From NZQO01 sp964639255 (GTDB lineage Bacteria; Bacteroidota; Bacteroidia; Flavobacteriales; Flavobacteriaceae), in assembly GCA_964639255.1 (NCBI GenBank), contig CAZXDP010000051.1:1-19206 (forward strand): DNA of 19,206 nucleotides, read 5' to 3'. Position 1 is the first letter of the stretch; every line of letters starts with the position of its first letter. Position numbers and translations under genes: made by a program. Below are positions 6,046-14,289 of this stretch, one piece after another. Under the pieces are notes generated by a model. The model saw only the letters and a program-made list of their open reading frames with translations. It was not told the origin of the DNA and did not search any database.

Positions 6046-8931
6046 TATTGTAACTGGGTGCTGGGCTTCTAGACCCGTACCGTCCATTATTTGATGTCGG
6101 CAACTTGTGCCATTGGCTGCAACGAAGGTTTCTTTATCTATTTTTCGAAGTGAGGGAAACAGTTTCAATTCTCCAATTGCCATACTCACCTCGTAATGGG
6201 CTTTTTCATATCCGAAACTGCCCGCCATCCCACAGCAACCGGTGGGTAGTATCGTGGGATGGTAATTTTCTGGAAAGTTCAGAATATCGAAGGTTATCTT
6301 TTGGTTCGATAGCGCCTTTTGATGGCAGTGTACATGGATTTTTATCTGTTTTTCTTCCCGAGTAAAAAGCGCTCTATCAATGTTGCCTTTAGCCATCTCG
6401 CGCGACAAGAACTCTTCTACTAAAAAGCAATTATCTGCCAATTGTCGTGCCGCCAAAGCATTAGTAGCCAATCGTGGAAACTCATCCCTAAATCCCAGAA
6501 TTGCCGATGGCTCGATGCCCACTAGAGGTGTAGTGGCCGATATTTTAGGATGCAAGTAGGTGACGCAACGGTCAATTTTGGTCTTCGCCGCGGTTAGAAA
6601 ACCTTTACTGAGCAGGGCACGCGCACTGTCTAAATGGTCGATAACGGCTACCCTATACCCTAAGGCAGTTAACAAATCGTAAGTATCTTGGGCAATTTCG
6701 GCATCGAGATATTTGCTAAATTCATCTATAAATAGATAAATATTAATATCTTCATTTGTAGTATTTTGCCCCTTCTTTCGTAAAGTTTTAGTTGCAATTT
6801 TTGGCAGCCGTCGTTGCGGGGCTATTCCACTTATCCTCTTAATCCATTTTGAACTAAAGTTTTTTTCATAAAGGAAATTTACCAGCTTAGGAGCTCTGTA
6901 ACCCAATGAAGTTAGCAAGCTGCTGTGGGCGAACAATTGTTGCGCAAGACTTGGGCGGTTGCTTTTCGCGTATTGATACAAAAACTCCATCTTAGCTGTA
7001 GCCATATCCACATTGCTCGGGCATTCGCTGGCACAAGCCTTGCAACCTATACAAAGATCGAACACCTCCCTCAATTCTTCTGAATTGAACTTGTTGATTG
7101 CCCCGTTTTGCGATAGAACTTCACGTAAGGCGTTGGCGCGTGCCCGGGTGGTGTCTTTCTCGTTTCGTGTTGCGTGATAGCTGGGGCACATAGTACCGTG
7201 TGCGTGTTCGGTCTTTCGACAATCACCGCTGCCGTTACATTTTTCGGCCAAGCGAAGCAATCCTTCCGAATCGGAAAAATCAAATTTGGTTTCAATAGTG
7301 GGTTCAGTGGCACCGGGCTCATAGCGCAGCGAACGATCCATGGGCCAGGCATCGGTAATTTTTCCGGGATTCAATACATTACGGGGATCGAACGTTTTCT
7401 TTATGGTTTTGAGCAATTCGAAATTTTTCTCCCCCACCATCATTCTCAGGAATTCTGCGCGTACAATTCCATCTCCGTGCTCTCCAGAAAAAGACCCTCG
7501 GTATTTTTTGACCAATTTGGCCACATCGGTAGTTATGTTACGAAACAACGCTACGCCCTCTCGTTGTTTCATATTTAGGATAGGCCGCAGATGAAGCTCT
7601 CCCGCACCGGCATGGGCATAGTAAACGGCTTGCTGCCCGTACGATTCCATAAGGGCTGTAAAGTCGCGAATATAATTGGGAAGATCGTGTAAAGCCACAG
7701 CAGTGTCCTCGATACAGGCTACGGCTTTTGCATCGCCCACCATATTGCCCAGTAATCCGAGTCCTGCCTTGCGCAATTCCAGCGCCATATCGATCGCTTC
7801 TCCCCGCAGTATGGGAGCCGTATAACTATTACCCGAACGTTGTAGGGTATTCAACAACGCTTGGCATTTTGTATTTAATTCTTCGGAAGAATTTGCGCAG
7901 ATTTCCAAGAGCAATAGCGCATTGGGATGACCCTCAACGAAAAACCTGTAAGAATCGTACAACCTATTCTTCTGGGTGCAATTTAAGATTACGTCATCCA
8001 TCATTTCACAGGTATGCAAGTCGTGCTTCATTACTTCCACTACGTCATTCAAGCAATGTTCTAGCGTTTTGTACTGCGCTACGATCATAGCCGAATGTGG
8101 AGGCGGAAGCTTATCGAGCTGCAAGGTAATTTCGGTGGTAAAGGCCAAGGTGCCCTCACTACCGCACAACAGCTTGCAGAGATTGAATTTTTCGTTGGAA
8201 TCATTTTCAAAAACCTCGTTATTCAATAGGGCGTCGATGGCATATCCCGTATTGCGCCTATGGATTTCGGGCTTGGGAAATTCCCTTTCTATTTCCTCCC
8301 GAACTTCTTTTTGAGAAAGTGCCTCGAAAAGTGTTCGATAAATAGCTCCCTCTAAGGTGGGTAACTCACATTTCTCCTTTAACTCGGTCTTCGAAATAGG
8401 TCCGAATGTAGCCTCATCTCCATTCGATAAAACGGTTTTAAGCTGAAGCACCTTATCGCGGGTAACCCCGTACTGGATAGAAGTGGTACCGCTACTATTG
8501 TTCCCAACCATACCCCCAATCATACAGCGGTTGCTGGTCGAGGTATTTGGGCCAAAAAACAAATTATAGGGTTTAAGAAATACATTGAGTTCATCGCGTA
8601 TCACCCCGGGTTGAACGGTTACGGTCTTATTTTCTATATCTACCGAGAGAATCGCATTCAAATATTTGGAAACATCTACAATGATGCCCTCCCCTACGCA
8701 TTGCCCAGCCAATGAGGTGCCCGCAGTTCTGGGTACGAGTGAGGTGTTGAACGTGTTGGCAAAACCTATTAGTTGCTGAATTCCCTTGCTGGATCGGGGA
8801 TAGGCGACGGCGAGCGGAATTTTTCGATATACGGAAGCATCGGTAGCATAAAGTTTTCGGTGCAACGAATCCAGTTGAAGCGTCCCGTCAAATTCCGCAG
8901 CAAATGAAACCAGTTCTTTTTCTAGGTGCAT
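6010..8931 (-). CDS. FAD- and Fe-S-binding dehydrogenase (GlcD/GlpC fusion, YdiJ-like 2-hydroxyacid dehydrogenase)
   Basis: A 973-residue fusion. Residues 35-270 form a VAO/PCMH-type FAD-binding domain (PRTAGTSLAGQ 68-78, MIGGMVGNNSSGT 137-149, GSEGTLAF 257-264). Residues 280-525 are the FAD-oxidase C domain, with HAGAGELHLRP (440-450) and GEHGDGIVR (483-491) supplying metal and substrate ligands. Cysteines 565, 571 and 582, then C627, C630, C633 and C637 (CIGCKACASEC) bind Fe-S clusters. The C-terminus is a CCG-type domain with HCH at 868-870, CCG at 899-901 and C944. Its expected first cysteine motif is replaced by FIDEFSKYLD. E. coli YdiJ has the same order and oxidises D-2-hydroxyglutarate. 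A cytosolic or membrane-attached D-2-hydroxyacid dehydrogenase feeding electrons to the quinone pool is the best call; D-lactate is an alternative substrate. It is monocistronic and divergent from the barrel protein. Confidence 0.9.
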   Translation of the reverse strand: MHLEKELVSFAAEFDGTLQLDSLHRKLYATDASVYRKIPLAVAYPRSSKGIQQLIGFANTFNTSLVPRTAGTSLAGQCVGEGIIVDVSKYLNAILSVDIENKTVTVQPGVIRDELNVFLKPYNLFFGPNTSTSNRCMIGGMVGNNSSGTTSIQYGVTRDKVLQLKTVLSNGDEATFGPISKTELKEKCELPTLEGAIYRTLFEALSQKEVREEIEREFPKPEIHRRNTGYAIDALLNNEVFENDSNEKFNLCKLLCGSEGTLAFTTEITLQLDKLPPPHSAMIVAQYKTLEHCLNDVVEVMKHDLHTCEMMDDVILNCTQKNRLYDSYRFFVEGHPNALLLLEICANSSEELNTKCQALLNTLQRSGNSYTAPILRGEAIDMALELRKAGLGLLGNMVGDAKAVACIEDTAVALHDLPNYIRDFTALMESYGQQAVYYAHAGAGELHLRPILNMKQREGVALFRNITTDVAKLVKKYRGSFSGEHGDGIVRAEFLRMMVGEKNFELLKTIKKTFDPRNVLNPGKITDAWPMDRSLRYEPGATEPTIETKFDFSDSEGLLRLAEKCNGSGDCRKTEHAHGTMCPSYHATRNEKDTTRARANALREVLSQNGAINKFNSEELREVFDLCIGCKACASECPSNVDMATAKMEFLYQYAKSNRPSLAQQLFAHSSLLTSLGYRAPKLVNFLYEKNFSSKWIKRISGIAPQRRLPKIATKTLRKKGQNTTNEDINIYLFIDEFSKYLDAEIAQDTYDLLTALGYRVAVIDHLDSARALLSKGFLTAAKTKIDRCVTYLHPKISATTPLVGIEPSAILGFRDEFPRLATNALAARQLADNCFLVEEFLSREMAKGNIDRALFTREEKQIKIHVHCHQKALSNQKITFDILNFPENYHPTILPTGCCGMAGSFGYEKAHYEVSMAIGELKLFPSLRKIDKETFVAANGTSCRHQIMDGTGLEAQHPVTILKKALLQGGEG
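6023..6043 (+). terminator. Possible intrinsic terminator inside the convergent overlap
   Basis: On the plus strand a short hairpin (CCTTG 6023-6027, loop CAA, CAAGG 6031-6035) is followed by CC and six Ts (6038-6043). It sits inside the last codons and stop of the metallophosphoesterase gene and inside the coding end of the opposing dehydrogenase gene. The stem has only five pairs, so termination would be weak. No other terminator for either convergent gene is visible. Confidence 0.4.
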
Positions 8932-9032
8932 TCCGTAAAAATAGGAAACCGTCTGCTTATCTTTAACAAAACTTTCTAAAATAACACGCCAACATTATTA
9001 CCGCCTTAACATCGACCGCTTCACCATATGGC

Positions 9033-9040
9033 TACATTTG
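9033..9040 (+). promoter_or_regulatory. Candidate -7 element TACATTTG for the outer-membrane protein gene
   Basis: TACATTTG exactly matches TAnnTTTG and lies 28 bases before the ATG at 9069, giving a leader of roughly 24 bases. No clear TTG -33 box is found upstream. It forms one arm of an imperfect inverted repeat with the minus-strand octamer at 9048-9055. This is the most plausible promoter in the 137-base divergent gap 8932-9068. Confidence 0.5.
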
Positions 9041-9047
9041 TTTTTAA

Positions 9048-9055
9048 CAAACGTA
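9048..9055 (-). promoter_or_regulatory. Candidate opposing -7 element TACGTTTG
   Basis: The minus strand reads TACGTTTG, matching TAnnTTTG, and could start the dehydrogenase transcript with a leader of about 110 bases. Its -33 region would fall inside the start of the plus-strand barrel gene, and no TTG box is seen there. It may instead be only the mirror arm of an operator, because TACATTTGTT (9033-9042) and AACAAACGTA (9046-9055) pair at nine of ten positions. Confidence 0.28.
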
Positions 9056-9068
9056 AAACATCCCCCCT

Positions 9069-9557
9069 ATGAAAAAACTTGTAAGTGTTCTTATTGTATT
9101 GGCTGCTTTTGCCCTAGAGGCGCAGGCGCAAACCGTCGCCGATAACGCTATTGGACTTAGATTGGGCGATAGCGACGGATTTGGAACCGAAATAAGCTAT
9201 CAACGTGGTCTTGGCGATAACAACCGATTGGAATTGGACCTAGGATGGCGAAATAGCAGAAATTTTGACGCGTGGCGCCTTACAGGACTGTACCAATGGG
9301 TATGGAACCTAGATGGTGGATTCAATTGGTATGTAGGCGCCGGTGGCGGAATTGCACAAGTGGATTTCGACGATGATTTCGACCGCTTCGATGACGATTC
9401 TGAAACATATTTCTACGCAGCGGGAGATATAGGTATTGAATACGACTTTGACATACCGTTGTTACTATCACTCGATTTTAGGCCAGAGTTTGGTTTTGGC
9501 GATTTCAACGATGATGTAGATTTTGATATCGCGCTTGGAATTCGATACCAATTTTAG
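9069..9557 (+). CDS. Small outer-membrane beta-barrel protein
   Basis: This 162-residue exported protein has a signal peptide at about 1-20 (MKKLVSVLIVLAAFALEAQA, cut before QTV). The rest alternates short amphipathic strands with glycine and aromatic residues: GLRLGDSDGFGTEISYQRG, LELDLGWRN, WRLTGLYQWVW, FNWYVGAGGGIAQV, and a terminal ALGIRYQF. A final phenylalanine and an aromatic-girdle pattern are typical of BAM-inserted barrels of about eight strands. One predicted loop (about 99-112) is very acidic, with DFDDDFDRFDDD, and a second acidic stretch near 147-154 contains DFNDDVDFD. These might bind divalent cations. No enzymatic motif is visible, and I cannot name a specific family. It stands alone, with a promoter-like octamer upstream and a strong terminator downstream. 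Confidence 0.85.
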   Translation: MKKLVSVLIVLAAFALEAQAQTVADNAIGLRLGDSDGFGTEISYQRGLGDNNRLELDLGWRNSRNFDAWRLTGLYQWVWNLDGGFNWYVGAGGGIAQVDFDDDFDRFDDDSETYFYAAGDIGIEYDFDIPLLLSLDFRPEFGFGDFNDDVDFDIALGIRYQF

Positions 9558-9580
9558 AACTACACCAAAAACAACATATT

Positions 9581-9611
9581 AAAAAAGACTTGGCTCCACC
9601 AGGTCTTTTTT
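9581..9611. terminator. Strong bidirectional intrinsic terminator
   Basis: AAAAAAGACTTGG (9581-9593), a CTCCA loop, and CCAGGTCTTTTTT (9599-9611) form a 13-pair stem with a single G-U pair on the plus strand. It is flanked by A and T runs, so it can work in both directions. It lies between the convergent barrel gene (stop at 9557) and the PrcB-like lipoprotein gene, whose stop codon (9610-9612) overlaps the last bases of the hairpin. Confidence 0.88.
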
Positions 9612-10137
9612 ATTGTTTTAAATTCCCTTTAAACGCAACAGGCTTCTCTTTCTTTTTAAATGCTGCCAAAATATATGGGGAGGTTAACACGGTGGTAACG
9701 TAATCGCCCTCGGCAGGCGATGTTCCTCCAATAAAAACCTGTACCGAATTTGGCGTCTCCACAATTTTTTCAACTTCTATGGTGTAGCCGCCTGTAGAAA
9801 GTTGTCCCGAGGTAGCGAAAACAACAGTTTCGTCTGAGAAATCGACCATAGGTATTTCCATACCGGGCATTTGATTCTGGTTGATCTTCTCCACAACCTG
9901 CTCAAGTTCAGATTGTGAAGTTATGGTAATTTGCCGCGGTTCGGCATAATTGCTATGGTCGCCCTGTGCCAATTGACGGAATGATAAGTTGCCTGTCTCC
10001 ATTGCGGGTTCTGGATTTTCATTTAGGTTTGGAGCGCCAGTGCCCCCTTTGCAGCTTGCAAGAAGCGTACTTAGGGCGATAATTAAAACAATAAACTTAC
10101 TGCTTAGAACGGAGCGCTTTTTTATATACATTTTCAT
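9610..10137 (-). CDS. Lipoprotein with PrcB C-terminal-like domain
   Basis: A 175-residue protein. It has a basic N-terminus, a hydrophobic stretch (14-25) and a lipobox LASC with Cys29 as the lipidation site, so it is anchored to a membrane, probably the outer one. The C-terminal half resembles the PrcB_C domain: a predicted strand VVFATSGQLSTGGYTIEVEKI (about 105-125) followed by SVQVFIGGTSPAEGDYVTTVLTSPY. In Treponema denticola PrcB is the lipoprotein partner of the dentilisin protease complex. No such protease is seen here, so a protease-partner role is not supported by context. The gene overlaps the end of bshA by 41 bases (35 if the ATG at 10131 is used), and no later ATG would keep the signal peptide. 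It is the last gene of the GH3-bshA run and ends at the hairpin terminator. Confidence 0.82.
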   Translation of the reverse strand: MKMYIKKRSVLSSKFIVLIIALSTLLASCKGGTGAPNLNENPEPAMETGNLSFRQLAQGDHSNYAEPRQITITSQSELEQVVEKINQNQMPGMEIPMVDFSDETVVFATSGQLSTGGYTIEVEKIVETPNSVQVFIGGTSPAEGDYVTTVLTSPYILAAFKKKEKPVAFKGNLKQ

Positions 10138-11227
10138 AGAGAGGTACTATTTTATCGGTGTCGAATTTCCTTGCAACCGCAACGGCGCGATTTTTAAATT
10201 TACGCAATTCTTCATCCGATTCCAAAATGGAAATAGCGTTCGCGGCCATATCGTCTACATCGCCTACATCGCTCAAATACCCACTCTCTCCGTGCTGGTT
10301 CACTTCTGGAAGTCCGCCGGCATTGCTCGATATTACGGGCACCCCACTGGCCATTGCTTCCAAAGCTGCCAAGCCAAAGCTTTCTTTTTCCGAAGGAAGT
10401 AGGAACAGATCGCTAAAACATAAAATTTTGTCCACTTCACTGCTATTACCCAAAAAAACAACTTTGTTTTCTATTCCTTTACTCGCGCACAATGCTTCAC
10501 ACGGCTCTCTTTCAGGACCTTCGCCCACCATTAGCAATTTGGCAGGTAGTTTTTTCTGAATACGATCGAAAATCTCGATCACCTCGGTAACGCGTTTTAC
10601 CTTTCTAAGGTTACTCACGTGTGTCACGATACGTTCGTGGGGTTCGGCCATTAAATCGCGCTGGCAGTCGGTATAGGTATTTTCATGTTTTGAAACATCA
10701 ATAAAATTGGGAACTACTTCAATTCCGTTATTTACTTTGAAAAGCCGAAGGGTATCTTCCTTCAAACTTTCAGAAACCGATGTTACAACGTCGCTCTTGT
10801 TGATACTGAAAGTAACGGCAGGCTTGTAATGCGGGTGGTTGCCAACAAGCGTAATATCGGTGCCGTGCAAAGTGGTTACCATGGGGATGTGTATACCTTC
10901 CTCGATCAACATTTGCTTCGCCATATAGCCGGCATACGCGTGCGGAATGGCATAATGAACGTGAAGCAACTCAATTTTGTGCAGCCTTACCATATCGACC
11001 AACTTACTCGACAACGCCAATTCGTAGGGCTGATAGTGAAACAATGGGTAGTCTGGTACGGAAACCTCGTGAAAATGTATTTGTTTGGAAAGCAATTCTA
11101 ACCGTACCGGTTGTTTGTAAGTAATAAAATGAATCTCGTGGCCCCGGGCGGCTAGCGCCAAACCAAGCTCGGTGGCCACAACGCCACTACCGCCAAAAGT
11201 AGGATAGCAAACAATGCCTATTTTCAC
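10097..11227 (-). CDS. bshA: N-acetyl-alpha-D-glucosaminyl L-malate synthase (bacillithiol pathway)
   Basis: This 376-residue GT4 glycosyltransferase has a GT-B fold. BshA transfers GlcNAc from UDP-GlcNAc to L-malate, the first step to bacillithiol, a low-molecular-weight thiol made in place of glutathione. Seen: the N-terminal MKIGIVCYPTFGGSGVVATELG, where the GGSG loop binds the nucleotide; HVHYAIPHAYAG; TTLHGTDITLVG; the acceptor-side SINKSDVVTSVSES; and the C-terminal donor-binding EKESFGLAALEAMASGVPVISSNAGGLPE. Length and all motifs agree with characterised BshA proteins. It starts 11 bases after the GH3 fusion gene and overlaps the lipoprotein gene. BshB and BshC are not in the window and would be expected elsewhere. 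BshA is well supported. Confidence 0.94.
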   Translation of the reverse strand: MKIGIVCYPTFGGSGVVATELGLALAARGHEIHFITYKQPVRLELLSKQIHFHEVSVPDYPLFHYQPYELALSSKLVDMVRLHKIELLHVHYAIPHAYAGYMAKQMLIEEGIHIPMVTTLHGTDITLVGNHPHYKPAVTFSINKSDVVTSVSESLKEDTLRLFKVNNGIEVVPNFIDVSKHENTYTDCQRDLMAEPHERIVTHVSNLRKVKRVTEVIEIFDRIQKKLPAKLLMVGEGPEREPCEALCASKGIENKVVFLGNSSEVDKILCFSDLFLLPSEKESFGLAALEAMASGVPVISSNAGGLPEVNQHGESGYLSDVGDVDDMAANAISILESDEELRKFKNRAVAVARKFDTDKIVPLYENVYKKALRSKQ

Positions 11228-11238
11228 ATTTTTAGGAT

Positions 11239-14172
11239 TTAGTTGGTATCAAGATCATAATCAATCGCATCGTAAATCGCCTGCTGAATATGGCTGCGCA
11301 AATCACTGCTTATCAACAACCGGTTATCTGCACTGGGATACGTTCGGTTTGAGAGAAACACGTACACTATTTCTTCCTCGGGATCGGCCCAGGCAAAGGT
11401 ACCGGTAAATCCGCTATGGCCAAAACTGGTCATAGAAACACAACCACAGGTAGGCCCTACATTACCTAACTGGGGTTTGTCGAAACCTACGCCTCTCCTT
11501 ACATTTTCATCGCAATAATAGCAAGTATTAAAGGCATCGAGCGTATTGGGCTTAAAGAAGCGCTTGCCACCATAGAAGCCTTTCCAGAGGTACATTTGCA
11601 TGATTTTAGCCACATCGTTGGCATTGCTAAAAAGTCCGGCGTGGCCGCTAACACCGCCCAACATTGCAGCCCCTTGGTCGTGCACATACCCTTGTACTTT
11701 TTGCAGCCGGAAATAGGTATCTTCTTCAGTAGGTACAATGTGCTCCTTATCAAATTTCTCCAAAGGAACGTAGGTGGTATAGTTAGCGCCCAATGACTCG
11801 TAAAGCCTTTGCTGCACTAATACTTCCAACGGTAAATCATAATAGGTTTCTAGGTACTTCTTGAGAATATAATAAGGAAGGTCGCTGTATTTGTAACCGC
11901 TCCTATCGCGCAGCTCGCTCGTGCGGATGGCTTCAAAAATCGTATCTTGATAATCGCGGCGCATATATAAATCATCAGCCACTTTTATGTTGAACTTCTT
12001 GGAAGGAACCGAAGCATAATATTTTGGTGAGGGCTGCTTGGTAGCGGCATCGATGGTTTCTACATAAAATGGAATCCACGCCTTAAACCGAGCATAGTGC
12101 GATAGCATTTCCCGCAGCGTAATGTTTGCCTTGTTGCTCTTTGTGTATTCTGGAAGCATTTCCGCAAGGGTTGTATCCATACTCAACTTTTCCATATCTA
12201 CTAATTCCATAACCAAGGGAAGGGTCGCCAAAATTTTTGTAAGCGAGGCAACGTCGTAAATATCGTCATAACGAACGGCTTGTTCATGTTTTGGGGTGTG
12301 GTGCCCAACATACTTTTCGTATATAATCTTGCCTTTTCTGGCAACTACAATTTGTGCTCCGGGAAACATTCCTTGTGAAAGCCCTACTTGGGCCAGGGAG
12401 TCAATTTTTGACAACTTATAACTATTCACACCTACTGTTTCTGGGGTTCCGTACTGTAAACGGCGTAGGGACTTCGTTTGCAAGTGCGTATTTACCGGAA
12501 AATCTGCGCCCAAACTTACCGGTAATTTACCGTTGGCTTCCCGCGCGCCAAAAATGAGCTGGGCCGATAGTTCTTGCGAAATTTCACTATTTTGATAGGA
12601 CATCACAATTCCTTCAAAATTTGCAGTGGTCTTTACTTCCAACAGTGCATATGGTCTAGCAAAAACATCAAGAATCACGGTATTGGTGCGGGCAATTTCA
12701 TATAGCCAAACCAGTTCATTATCGGTTAATTGATAGTCTTTCCACGGATTTTCATTGCTTTTATGAAATCCAAGAATGACGTAATTATATTCCTTCAGGG
12801 TTTGGATGTAATCATCAAGGCTTTCTTCTTTTACCCAATCGACCGCAGCATATTTGCGAAGTTGCTGTAAAAAAGTCTCACCGCTATCATCGCCAAAGTT
12901 CACATAGGCAATTTTCTTCTCCTGCAAGTTCTTGATAGGCAAAATAGCATCATCGTTCTTAACTACGGTTAGGGCGTTGGCCATCGCTTTTTCATACAAG
13001 GCATCATCTAATACCGAATTTAATTCTTCATAGAGATACAGCGTATCTACCGGTTCTAGTCGGTTTAGGCCTACCTTGTATTTTGCCCTGAGGATCTTCT
13101 TTACCGAACGTTCCAGGCGTTCTTCATCAAAAACTCCTTCGCGAAAAGCATTCACCATTATTTCGTGCGCTTTCGGAATGTCTTCTGAAATAAGCAACAC
13201 GTCATTTCCTGCTAAAAATGCGGCCAAATCGATCTCCCCAGGATTACTGAAATTGCTAACTCCCTTCATGTTCAAAGCATCCGTAAATATCAATCCATTG
13301 AACCCTAAGGTCCCCCGGAGTATATCATCAACTATAATCTTGGAAAGCGAGGATGGATACCCTAATTGATCTTCCAAAGCGGGCACGTTAAGATGGGCCA
13401 CCATTACACTGCTAAGCCCAGCTTCAATCAAGGTGCGGTACGGATATAATTCTACGCTATCTATTCGCGCCCTAGTGTGATCTATGGTGGGCAGGGTTTT
13501 ATGCGAGTCGGTATCGGTATCGCCGTGGCCTGGAAAATGCTTGGCATTGGCCAAGACGCCCGCACGTTGCATCCCTTCCATAAAAGCAAGGGCCTTTTGG
13601 GTTACGTTTTCCTTATCCTCGCCAAAGGATCGATTGCCAATTATGGGATTTTTCGGATTGGTGTTAATATCGACCACTGGCGCAAAATTGATGTGCACGC
13701 CCAACCGCTTGCTATGTTCACCAATACGGTAGCCTACCTGTTCTACAATTTTATTGTCGGTAATAGCGCCTAGGGTCATATTCCAAGGATAAGCGAAGGT
13801 AGAATCCAATCGCATCGCCAAACCCCATTCGGCATCCATACCTATCAACAACGGTACCTTGGAGCGCGTTTGAAATTCATTCGTAAGTTTTGCCTGACGC
13901 TGTGGCCCACCTTTGGAGAAAATAACACCACCGATGTATTGGTTATCGATAAGCGATTTAACTTTATCTATTTTTACGGCAGGATCGCTGGAAAATACAT
14001 CGACCATAAATAGCTGGCCAATTTTTTCCTGAAGCGACATATTTCCATATATACTGTCTACCCAGCGTTGTTGTTCTTCAAGTTGGGAGGGTACCAATAG
14101 CGGATCTATATTTTGACTGAAAAGGGCTGCGGTTGAAATTAAGAACAACGAGGTTAAAAACAATCTGTCCAT
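11239..14172 (-). CDS. Secreted GH3 beta-N-acetylhexosaminidase fused to a beta-lactamase-fold serine hydrolase (NagZ-AmiE-like)
   Basis: A 977-residue fusion exported by a signal peptide (MDRLFLTSLFLISTAALFSQ). The ATG at 14170-14172 is preferred over a TTG one codon upstream. Residues 35-370 form a GH3 domain of the NagZ type: KHFPGHGDT with DSH (211-224), the Asp-His acid/base dyad, and IFTDALNM with nucleophile D298. A linking GH3 C-terminal-like region follows (about 395-560). Residues 575-970 form a class C beta-lactamase-fold domain with SLTK (S643, K646), YSD (762-764) and HSG (919-921). In Bacillus, secreted NagZ and the beta-lactamase-fold amidase AmiE act one after the other to strip GlcNAc and then peptide from muropeptides. 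Here both would be one periplasmic chain (inference). Esterase or carboxypeptidase activity is the alternative for the second domain. It leads the run with bshA. Confidence 0.9.
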   Translation of the reverse strand: MDRLFLTSLFLISTAALFSQNIDPLLVPSQLEEQQRWVDSIYGNMSLQEKIGQLFMVDVFSSDPAVKIDKVKSLIDNQYIGGVIFSKGGPQRQAKLTNEFQTRSKVPLLIGMDAEWGLAMRLDSTFAYPWNMTLGAITDNKIVEQVGYRIGEHSKRLGVHINFAPVVDINTNPKNPIIGNRSFGEDKENVTQKALAFMEGMQRAGVLANAKHFPGHGDTDTDSHKTLPTIDHTRARIDSVELYPYRTLIEAGLSSVMVAHLNVPALEDQLGYPSSLSKIIVDDILRGTLGFNGLIFTDALNMKGVSNFSNPGEIDLAAFLAGNDVLLISEDIPKAHEIMVNAFREGVFDEERLERSVKKILRAKYKVGLNRLEPVDTLYLYEELNSVLDDALYEKAMANALTVVKNDDAILPIKNLQEKKIAYVNFGDDSGETFLQQLRKYAAVDWVKEESLDDYIQTLKEYNYVILGFHKSNENPWKDYQLTDNELVWLYEIARTNTVILDVFARPYALLEVKTTANFEGIVMSYQNSEISQELSAQLIFGAREANGKLPVSLGADFPVNTHLQTKSLRRLQYGTPETVGVNSYKLSKIDSLAQVGLSQGMFPGAQIVVARKGKIIYEKYVGHHTPKHEQAVRYDDIYDVASLTKILATLPLVMELVDMEKLSMDTTLAEMLPEYTKSNKANITLREMLSHYARFKAWIPFYVETIDAATKQPSPKYYASVPSKKFNIKVADDLYMRRDYQDTIFEAIRTSELRDRSGYKYSDLPYYILKKYLETYYDLPLEVLVQQRLYESLGANYTTYVPLEKFDKEHIVPTEEDTYFRLQKVQGYVHDQGAAMLGGVSGHAGLFSNANDVAKIMQMYLWKGFYGGKRFFKPNTLDAFNTCYYCDENVRRGVGFDKPQLGNVGPTCGCVSMTSFGHSGFTGTFAWADPEEEIVYVFLSNRTYPSADNRLLISSDLRSHIQQAIYDAIDYDLDTN

Positions 14173-14289
14173 CAAGAAAAGCGGGGGTTTATGCGTATTT
14201 TGAGTAATTTAAAGAATTCCGCTACACGGAAAATCGCCCATACCACCATTGAATACCAACGGCCATCGGGTTAGGGAAAGATACAAAAA

